Positions 1-5,389 of a stretch of 7,036 bases of DNA are shown here, piece by piece. Below the pieces are notes generated by a model that made no database searches, was not told the DNA's origin, and saw nothing but the letters and a program-made list of their open reading frames with translations. A program made the position numbers and the translations under genes. Location: positions 1 through 7,036 of the forward strand of contig JAUVPY010000124.1 in the NCBI GenBank assembly GCA_030598425.1. The letters are read 5' to 3'. This stretch comes from Anaerolineae bacterium. GTDB lineage: Bacteria > Chloroflexota > Anaerolineae > 4572-78 > NAK82. How positions within the stretch are numbered: position 1 is the stretch's first letter; every line of letters begins with the position of its first letter.

Positions 1-559
1 GATGCCTCCCGCAGGTGACATCGGCGGGAGTGTCCCCGACGATGACCACGTTCTTACCCATGAACGTGTGATCGGTCAACGCTTGGGCTCGAGCGATAGC
101 TACTCCTGGCAACTGTGAGCGGCTGCGGCCGTCGTTTCCGTATGCGCCGACACAGAAAAGAGCGGGGTCAAGACCGGCTGCGCGTAGTTTGATGGGTGCT
201 GTCGCTGCCACATTGCCGGTCAAAAGACCTAGCATGGCATCGGGGTGGCCAGAGAGCCGCCCGAGGAGCGCCGGAACACCGGGGCAGACACGTATTTGCC
301 GTTCCCGCGTGGTCTGAGCCGTGTGGCGGGCTATCGCCTCGAAGCATTCGGGGAGCATGGTTTCTATATGGCTCTGGCTGCTCCCTGTGGCTGACAGCAA
401 TTCGGTTATGATCTGCCAGTCGGTTTTGCCTGCCATCGGCAGTGAGTCGCTAGGGCCAGTGACGCCAAACACTTCGCTCAATGCACGGTATATCGCCGCC
501 CGGCCAGCGCCATCTGGCCAGATGAGAGTGCCGTCAATGTCAAAGAGAATCAACTTCAT
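1..559 (-). CDS. HAD-superfamily hydrolase (phosphoglycolate-phosphatase-like), 3' end outside window
   Basis: The 186 visible residues read like a small-molecule phosphatase of the haloacid dehalogenase superfamily. Motif I is DIDGT at 7-11 (nucleophile Asp7, acid/base Asp9), motif II is LLTGN with Thr114, and motif IV is GDTPAD at 175-180. An Arg/Ser-rich segment at 145-149 (RSRSQ) precedes the helix where the motif III Lys/Arg is expected. The cap is alpha-helical, between residues 15 and 90. The frame stays open to the left edge, so the last few dozen residues are missing. The start is the first ATG after an in-frame TAG at 578-580. It has no clear Shine-Dalgarno and lies inside the 3' end of the kinase gene (20-bp overlap, different frame), which suggests translational coupling. 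Family knowledge allows phosphoglycolate, a sugar phosphate or a nucleotide as substrate; the sequence does not decide. It is probably cytosolic. A role in the signalling operon is inferred only from position. Confidence 0.87.
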   Translation of the reverse strand, partial: MKLILFDIDGTLIWPDGAGRAAIYRALSEVFGVTGPSDSLPMAGKTDWQIITELLSATGSSQSHIETMLPECFEAIARHTAQTTRERQIRVCPGVPALLGRLSGHPDAMLGLLTGNVAATAPIKLRAAGLDPALFCVGAYGNDGRSRSQLPGVAIARAQALTDHTFMGKNVVIVGDTPADVTCGRH

Positions 560-1793
560 CTGTATGGAAGTTAAGTACTAACTGGCCACAGCGCACGCTG
601 TCGCCGTCGTTCAATGGGGTAGGCTGAGAGGCAGGCACACGCCTGTCATTGACAAACGTGCCATTCGTACTGCGGAGGTCTTCGATCATCCAACCTTCGC
701 CTGTGCGCAGCAGACGAGCATGTTGTCTCGAGACGCCGGCGGTTCCACCGCCGTATACAGAAAGGTCGATGTCAGGCACAACTTTGCCCCTGGGATCGGC
801 CCGGCCAATCAACACCTCATCCTTTTGGGGGATGAGCAGTGGCGAACCTGTGGCAGCAACGACAAAGCGAGGGCCCTTCAGGAAGGATTGGACCGAGTCT
901 ATTTGCATAGTGGCGTGGTGGATAGAATCTTCAGCCGGTGGTGATGCGAGATGTACAGATGTTTGGAACGTCTCCCACACGGCCTCCAGGTTGGTCACCA
1001 TGTCTTGCATATCAGGATAACGCTCGGCAGGCGATTTGGCCAGTGCCTTCAGTATGATATCTTCCGCGATCTCAGGGGTGTTTGGGACAATCTCACGCGG
1101 TTTTGGAGGAGCCTCGTTGATGTGCATCAGCAATACATCAAAGGCCTTGTCGGCCTCGAAGGGTAGCCGTCCGGTTATCATCTCATACAAGACTACGCCC
1201 AGTGCATAAATATCGGCACGATGATCGGCTGGTTCACCCAGAGCTTGTTCGGGAGAGGTGTAGTCTGGAGTACCTAAGATCATACCAGCCTGCGTAAGGG
1301 CACGGCGTGCCTGTTGGAGCTTGACCAAGCCAAAATCGGCTAATAGAGGCCAGTCCTCCCGAGGTAATAGAATATTGGCCGGTTTTACGTCTCGGTGGAT
1401 GATGCCCTGGTCGTGGCCAAAGGCCAGCGCCCGCCCTACTCCAATGGACAGTCCCACTGCTCGTTGAGGTTCGAAGGGTTCTCCCTCAAGCCGATCTTTG
1501 AGGGTTCCCCCTTCCACATACTCCATAACAATGTAGGCGAGGCCCTCTTCTTCACCGTAGTCGTAGACAGTCAGAATATTAGGATGACGTAAGGCGGCTA
1601 TGGCCTTAGCTTCTCGGCGGAAACGGGCCAGCACGTCAGAGTCGTCCGTGATAAAGGCTGGATCCAGCACCTTCACAGCTACCGAGCGCTCCAGTCTGGG
1701 CTGATATGCCTTATAGACGGTTGCCATACCGCCCATACCTAGCTCTTGGGTCAGATTGTAACCGCCGAGCGTGCGATCAATTAGGCTTTCCAT
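540..1793 (-). CDS. Soluble Ser/Thr protein kinase with C-terminal FHA domain
   Basis: 417 residues. The Hanks-type kinase domain spans about 12-273 and looks fully active: Gly-rich loop LGMGGMATVY (18-27), VAVK with Lys41, alpha-C Glu61, HRDVKPAN (133-140, catalytic Asp135), DFG (153-155), a Thr-containing activation loop (Thr167, Thr175, Thr179) and SPE (180-182). A polar linker of about 45 residues leads to an FHA domain at about 320-410. It has the phosphothreonine-binding set GR (330-331), SRQH (355-358) and STNGTF (375-380). No membrane segment or PASTA repeat is present, unlike the PknB type, so this is a cytoplasmic kinase. The FHA domain probably docks phosphorylated partners or its own phosphorylated loop or linker. 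The start is supported by GAGGT seven bases upstream (1801-1805). It is the third gene of the operon, 36 bp after the PP2C phosphatase that would reverse its action. The kinase-FHA assignment is firm; substrates are unknown. Confidence 0.96.
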   Translation of the reverse strand: MESLIDRTLGGYNLTQELGMGGMATVYKAYQPRLERSVAVKVLDPAFITDDSDVLARFRREAKAIAALRHPNILTVYDYGEEEGLAYIVMEYVEGGTLKDRLEGEPFEPQRAVGLSIGVGRALAFGHDQGIIHRDVKPANILLPREDWPLLADFGLVKLQQARRALTQAGMILGTPDYTSPEQALGEPADHRADIYALGVVLYEMITGRLPFEADKAFDVLLMHINEAPPKPREIVPNTPEIAEDIILKALAKSPAERYPDMQDMVTNLEAVWETFQTSVHLASPPAEDSIHHATMQIDSVQSFLKGPRFVVAATGSPLLIPQKDEVLIGRADPRGKVVPDIDLSVYGGGTAGVSRQHARLLRTGEGWMIEDLRSTNGTFVNDRRVPASQPTPLNDGDSVRCGQLVLNFHTDEVDSL

Positions 1794-1829
1794 TGGTGAG
1801 ACCTCGTTCAGTCTCCTGCTGTCTGATGT

Positions 1830-3500
1830 CTACGCACTTGCTTGGACAATGATCACCGTTATGTTGTCGTCGCCCCCGTTGTCATTGGCGGCTTGGACCA
1901 ACTGCTCGCAGGCCTCTTGCGGTGACCGGCCGCGATCAACAAGTCGCCGAATTTCGGGGTCTTCTACCTTTCCACTTAATCCATCGGAACACAGAAATAG
2001 ACTGTCGCCTGGATTCAGTTTCTGGACGAAGAAATCAATCTCGGGTTTTTCTTTGTCCCCGATAGTACGATAGATAACGTTACGCTGTGGATGGACGCGT
2101 GCCTCATCTGGTTTGATCTGACCGAGGGCGACCAATCGTTCGACCAGTGAATGATCAGTGGTGATCTGCCGGATGCCGTCGCTGTTGGCGATGAGGTAGG
2201 CGCGACTGTCGCCAACGTTGGCAATGTGTGCTGTATCACCGATGATGAGCGCAGCCACCAAGGTGGTTCCCATATTGGTACCAGTGGACTGCTGATGAGA
2301 GTAAACTGCTGTATTGGCGGCCTGGACGGCGTCTGCCAGCCATATTTTGGCATCAAAGGCTTCGGCGTCTATGTCGCTGCTGAGTTGAGGCACCAACAAG
2401 TGAGTGGCCATTTTCTCCGCCATTGCATTGATGGCCAGGCCACTTGCCACATCCCCAGCAGCGTGGCCGCCCATACCGTCGGCCACGACGTAGAGGCCAA
2501 TGGGGCGGCTGATCGAACGATGCACGCGGTCCAATTCCAGCGTTAGTAGGCTGTCTTCGTTTAGATCGCGTACCATTCCGACGTCGGTATGTCGTCCTAC
2601 GCGCAGGCGGAGAGTGGTTGGACGGCGGATGGTTGTCATAGCATCACCGAAAGCCTTGGCCAATCCGTCAGCCGTAGTGATCTCGTGAGTGCCCAGTACT
2701 TGCTCAAAAACGGTGACTACTGCCTCCGGTAGATTCGCCTGGGATTGGTAGGTATCGCTGCCTGTGGCCAAGTAGAACATGGCGCTTGCCAAACCGGCCA
2801 CGTCTTCCGCTTTGTGCTGAGCTGCGTCGGCTTCGTCCGATGGAAGTGGCTGGGCAGCGCTGAAAACCAGCCACATAGCTTGGCGTTCACGTAGTGCGAT
2901 ATGATCGGGGCTTATCTGTTGCCATCCAATGTCGTGCTCGTGCAGGTATTCCAAGGCGTCGGCCAGTTGATTACCCCAGTCCAGAACGCGGGCGACCTTT
3001 TGGGGCAACGTTACGCTGCTGGCAACTATCGGCATCGGGTCTGGCGAGACCAGATAGTACCGATCCTCGTTGCCGTAAGGCTGTTCTACAAAATAGTGGC
3101 AAACGAGCAGCCCGGGATGGTTCAGGCCCAATCTCGCTATTTGGGCTGCCGTCGCTACTTCGGAAGGAGCTCGGTACTCTTGTAGCTGGTGTCTCCGGTG
3201 GATAGGCATCACACCATTCAGCGGAGTGCCACACGCGGCACAGTGTCGCTTACCGGTTGGATTCGCCAGGTGACCACATTTCAGGTTGGGACAGGGGAAG
3301 ATGGGTCGTGTCTCCTCTACGCCGTACACGTTGCAGTCACCGTCTTCAGAACGGATACTGGTGACGTAGTAAGCCTCATTCCCCAACAAAGCGCCCTCTG
3401 GTAGCGCCCGAAAGCTGTCCTCAGGCGGTACTATCGGCTCTGTGGGACGATCATCTACAAGTGAATTCTGATGTGAGGGAGAGGATTCTACCTGCGCCAT
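1830..3500 (-). CDS. Zinc-ribbon/pseudokinase/PP2C-type protein Ser/Thr phosphatase
   Basis: 556 residues in two halves. The C-terminal half (about 300-554) is a complete PP2C (PPM) metal-dependent phosphatase that removes phosphate from Ser/Thr. It has RDLNED (311-316), VADGMGG (339-345), GTTLVAAL (411-418), NVGDSRAYL (428-436), TDHSLVERL (448-456), SDGLSG (505-510) and GGDDNITV (542-549). The likely Mn/Mg ligands are Asp316, Asp341, Asp506 and Asp545. The N-terminal half (about 40-290) follows a kinase fold but is degenerate. There is no VAIK lysine, the HRD-K-N loop is replaced by WQQISPDHI (193-201) and DFG by VFSAA (212-216), yet the helix-F-like EDVAGLASAMFYLATG (232-247) remains. A four-cysteine zinc ribbon (Cys70, Cys75, Cys87, Cys90) sits in its N-lobe. 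No membrane segment is seen. AGGAG five bases before the ATG (3506-3510) fixes the start. It lies between an FHA protein and the kinase, and is probably the antagonist of that kinase. Confidence 0.95.
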   Translation of the reverse strand: MAQVESSPSHQNSLVDDRPTEPIVPPEDSFRALPEGALLGNEAYYVTSIRSEDGDCNVYGVEETRPIFPCPNLKCGHLANPTGKRHCAACGTPLNGVMPIHRRHQLQEYRAPSEVATAAQIARLGLNHPGLLVCHYFVEQPYGNEDRYYLVSPDPMPIVASSVTLPQKVARVLDWGNQLADALEYLHEHDIGWQQISPDHIALRERQAMWLVFSAAQPLPSDEADAAQHKAEDVAGLASAMFYLATGSDTYQSQANLPEAVVTVFEQVLGTHEITTADGLAKAFGDAMTTIRRPTTLRLRVGRHTDVGMVRDLNEDSLLTLELDRVHRSISRPIGLYVVADGMGGHAAGDVASGLAINAMAEKMATHLLVPQLSSDIDAEAFDAKIWLADAVQAANTAVYSHQQSTGTNMGTTLVAALIIGDTAHIANVGDSRAYLIANSDGIRQITTDHSLVERLVALGQIKPDEARVHPQRNVIYRTIGDKEKPEIDFFVQKLNPGDSLFLCSDGLSGKVEDPEIRRLVDRGRSPQEACEQLVQAANDNGGDDNITVIIVQASA

Positions 3501-3519
3501 GGGCTCTCCTAGTTAATTG

Positions 3520-4236
3520 TCAGTCGAGGGGGCCGGTATCCGACTCGCCGTCGTGATATGTAAGTGTTACGCTGCCTAAGCCAACCACCCAGCCGTCTTT
3601 AAGCAGATTCTTGCGCGGCGCTTGCCGACCATTAATGAATATCCCGTTTGTGCTGTCTAGATCTTCAATGATGACATTACCATATATCGCATCATAATAG
3701 ATACGAGCGTGCTGGCCGGATACCGTGTCGACAGATGGGGTTGTTTCTTTGATCCTGAGATCAACACCCTGTCTGCCCCGGCCGATGATCAGTCCATCTT
3801 CGTTAAGCCGATCAAGGCGGAAATAGAGACCGCCATCGGCGGATTTGAGGAGCGGCACGGATGATATTTGCGAGGGGCCGGGAGTCGGGCGCCTTCGGCG
3901 TCGGACGTACAGTACCAGGAGCGCCGCCAAAACCAATAAGGTAATGCTCGCCACTATCCAGACCAGAATCCCTCCGGCAAAAGGCAGCAACCAACTCTTG
4001 ATTTGTGTCCATTGTAGTATGGCTGACCCTGCAGCTTTGTCGTTGACTTCTGAAGCGTCGGAGGAGGGTTGGCTGGTAATTGTGCCTTTCGGAGGGGGGG
4101 TAACTTGTACGGTCGTAGGCGATGGAGGTACGACCGTCTCACTTAATGGCTCAGCCGCCGAGCCCGGGACAGGCCGAGTGAGTATACTGGCTAATATGGC
4201 TAAAAACGTGAGGCTGGCTGCAAGTCCGCATCGCAT
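3520..4236 (-). CDS. Membrane-anchored FHA-domain protein
   Basis: Read from the ATG at 4236 this is 238 residues. A textbook signal peptide comes first (MRCG, then a hydrophobic core at about 5-19, and an SAA/E cleavage site near 28). A Pro/Ser/Thr-rich outer segment of about 50 residues follows, then one membrane helix (about 82-111), a stop-transfer run of five Arg (112-116) and an FHA domain (about 147-227). The FHA motifs are GR (152-153), SGQH (173-176) and STNG (195-198); the usual Arg after the Ser is Gly. By the positive-inside rule the FHA domain faces the cytoplasm, where it could hold phosphothreonine proteins at the membrane. No enzyme domain is present. The start is uncertain. 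An in-frame ATG at 4365 would add 43 charged residues before the hydrophobic core and lies only a few bases from a candidate transcription start. I prefer 4236 for the signal peptide, although neither start has a convincing ribosome site. It is the first gene of the operon, 19 bp before the phosphatase. Confidence 0.85.
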   Translation of the reverse strand: MRCGLAASLTFLAILASILTRPVPGSAAEPLSETVVPPSPTTVQVTPPPKGTITSQPSSDASEVNDKAAGSAILQWTQIKSWLLPFAGGILVWIVASITLLVLAALLVLYVRRRRRPTPGPSQISSVPLLKSADGGLYFRLDRLNEDGLIIGRGRQGVDLRIKETTPSVDTVSGQHARIYYDAIYGNVIIEDLDSTNGIFINGRQAPRKNLLKDGWVVGLGSVTLTYHDGESDTGPLD

Positions 4237-4376
4237 CCACGTGCACGAGATGCGAGGAACGCCAATTCTCTGAGTAAAAGGAATACGTCTACTAGGCTTC
4301 TTGACACCGTCTTTGAGCACGTCCGTCCCGTCCAGAACGTTGTTTTGGGGTAACACCGTTAACATTTTCCAATGAC

Positions 4377-4406
4377 ATTTTACCACAGTTTGGCAGCATA
4401 GGTAAA
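4377..4406 (-). promoter_or_regulatory. Candidate sigma-70 promoter for the leftward FHA/PP2C/kinase/HAD operon
   Basis: On the minus strand TTTACC (4406-4401) is followed after 18 bases by TAAAAT (4382-4377), with TG one base before the -10 box (extended -10). Four of six -35 bases and five of six -10 bases fit consensus. Transcription would begin near 4370. That is just 5 bases before the ATG at 4365 and about 135 bases before the ATG at 4236. No better -10/-35 pair was seen between 4237 and 4553 on this strand. Moderate to low certainty. Confidence 0.4.
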
Positions 4407-4428
4407 TGAGACTTTCGGACTGGCTCTT

Positions 4429-4468
4429 GCCGATGATCCGTGCCAATACCTTGGCACGGATCATCGGC
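4429..4468. repeat. Perfect inverted repeat, 18-bp arms, 4-bp centre
   Basis: The left arm 4429-4446 (GCCGATGATCCGTGCCAA) is exactly complementary to the right arm 4451-4468, with TACC between them. It lies between the two divergent promoters, 22 bp from the nearest base of the leftward -35 box and 20 bp from the rightward -35 box. Neither side has a T-run in the right orientation, so it does not read as an intrinsic terminator. A dimeric or tetrameric regulator's operator, or a cruciform-forming element, fits better. The symmetry is seen directly; the role is inferred. Confidence 0.9.
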
Positions 4469-4488
4469 GGCAAAAAATTGTCAAATAT

Positions 4489-4517
4489 TTGCCATACACT
4501 GGAGCGGGTGGTATAAT
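4489..4517 (+). promoter_or_regulatory. Near-consensus sigma-70 promoter of the S1-domain gene
   Basis: TTGCCA (4489-4494, five of six consensus bases) and TATAAT (4512-4517, perfect) are separated by the ideal 17 bases, with TG one base before the -10 box. Transcription should begin near 4524, which gives a leader of about 30 bases. The quality suggests strong constitutive expression unless the neighbouring palindrome binds a repressor. Confidence 0.85.
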
Positions 4518-4527
4518 CCCGCCGAAT

Positions 4528-4547
4528 GTGCATTTGCACCAGGGAGG
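4528..4547 (+). promoter_or_regulatory. Leader with short inverted repeat and ribosome binding site of the S1-domain gene
   Basis: GTGCA and TGCAC (4528-4532 and 4535-4539) form a 5-bp inverted repeat separated by two bases. GGAGG (4543-4547) follows, six bases before the ATG at 4554. The strong ribosome site decides the start. The inverted repeat could be a small operator just downstream of the transcription start or a weak hairpin beside the ribosome site; it may also be chance. Confidence 0.7.
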
Positions 4548-4553
4548 CTATTA

Positions 4554-5279
4554 ATGAGTGAGCAAGAACTGTTGGTCACCGAAGCGGACGACGCTGAGGA
4601 GAAAACTGAGAGTGGGGTTGCGTCCTACCCTGCTTCAATATTGGATCTTAAGCCGGGCGTGGAACTGAAAGGAAAAGTAAAGAGCATCACGGATTTTGGT
4701 GCGTTCATCGATTTAGGAATTGCCCAGGATGGATTGGTCCATATCTCCGAACTAGAGCGTCGCCGTGTAAAAAAGGTGACCGATGTTGTGCAAGTTGGCG
4801 ATGAAGTTCAGGTTTGGGTCAAGAAAGTAGATAAGAAGCGTGGCCGTATCAGTCTGACTATGGTTAGACCTGTGACTCGTCGCTTTAGGGATTTGAAGCC
4901 CGACACAGTGGTTGAAGGTGTGGTCACCCGCATTGAGCCCTATGGCGTCTTCATCGACATCGGAACAGGACGTGATGGTCTAGTTCACGTTTCGGAGTTG
5001 ACTGAAGGCTATATTGGCTCGCCCGATGAAGTAGTGTCTATGGGCGACAAAGTGAAGGTTAGAGTGCTAAAGGTCGATCGCAAGGCGCGCAAAGTGGACC
5101 TGAGTATGAAGGAGTTCGTCGAAGCGCCAAGGCCACCAGAGCCAGAACCGGCAGTGGCAGAAGACGAACCTATTCCGACCCTTATGGCGCTGGCGTTTCA
5201 AGCAGCGATCAAAGACGACGACAAGCCAAAGGAGCAGCGTGACATTGAGAAGATGATCGCCGCTAGCTTGAAGCGCTAA
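4554..5279 (+). CDS. Two-domain S1 RNA-binding protein
   Basis: 241 residues. An acidic N-terminal tail (1-25) is followed by two S1 (OB-fold) RNA-binding domains at about 34-103 and 115-186. Each carries the family signature: G-V-x-x-I-x-x-F/Y-G-x-F-I-D with DGLVH(I/V)SEL, then V-G/M-G-D-x-V-x-V and a closing R/K-x-S-x-L-S-M-like strand. A Pro/Glu linker (190-206) and a charged, probably helical tail (207-241) end the protein. It is far shorter than the four- to six-domain ribosomal protein S1. It resembles the short S1-like proteins of many bacteria that associate with ribosomes or mRNA; which role applies is not shown. The start at 4554 rests on GGAGG six bases upstream and the promoter at 4489-4517. 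The frame is open further upstream to 4440, but that part lies in the promoter. The gene is monocistronic, divergent from the signalling operon, and followed by a terminator. Confidence 0.94.
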   Translation: MSEQELLVTEADDAEEKTESGVASYPASILDLKPGVELKGKVKSITDFGAFIDLGIAQDGLVHISELERRRVKKVTDVVQVGDEVQVWVKKVDKKRGRISLTMVRPVTRRFRDLKPDTVVEGVVTRIEPYGVFIDIGTGRDGLVHVSELTEGYIGSPDEVVSMGDKVKVRVLKVDRKARKVDLSMKEFVEAPRPPEPEPAVAEDEPIPTLMALAFQAAIKDDDKPKEQRDIEKMIAASLKR

Positions 5280-5330
5280 GGTTATTCGTCTTAATCCCGG
5301 CGTCCCAATTGACAGATTCGCCCGCGTCTG

Positions 5331-5372
5331 CGCCTGTCCTCTTTGAGGCTTCGTGAGGATGGGCGTTTTTTT
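5331..5372 (+). terminator. Rho-independent terminator after the S1-domain gene
   Basis: An 11-bp stem (5331-5341 with 5355-5365, including two adjacent G-T wobbles) closes a 13-base loop and is followed by seven T (5366-5372). It begins 52 bases after the stop codon. It has no T-run on the other strand, so it serves the rightward gene only. The rest of the 110-bp interval to the convergent gene shows nothing else clear. Confidence 0.88.
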
Positions 5373-5389
5373 GTCTCCTGGAGAGACTC

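Noticed and set aside
2151..2546. Rightward open frame of 131 codons inside the PP2C gene
   Set aside because: It is antisense to the conserved phosphatase motifs and shows no independent features.
4429..4480. Inverted repeat as an intrinsic terminator
   Set aside because: On the plus strand it is followed by GGCAAAAAATTG, not T. On the minus strand the T-run precedes the hairpin instead of following it.
4456..4484. Leftward promoter from the perfect TTGACA at 4484-4479
   Set aside because: The bases 17 positions downstream read ATCCGT and are fixed by the palindrome; there is no acceptable -10 box.
4237..4539. Leftward N-terminal extension of the FHA protein up to an ATG at 4539
   Set aside because: It would run through the palindrome and the rightward promoter, has no ribosome site, and would bury a clear signal peptide 100 residues inside the protein.
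4440..4553. Rightward extension of the S1 gene from a start at 4440
   Set aside because: It overlaps the palindrome, the -35/-10 boxes and the predicted transcription start. GGAGG with the ATG at 4554 gives a far better start.
5373..5387. Short stem GTCTC/GAGAC as a terminator for the leftward lipoprotein gene
   Set aside because: The stem is only 5 bp, and on the minus strand it is followed by A, not T.
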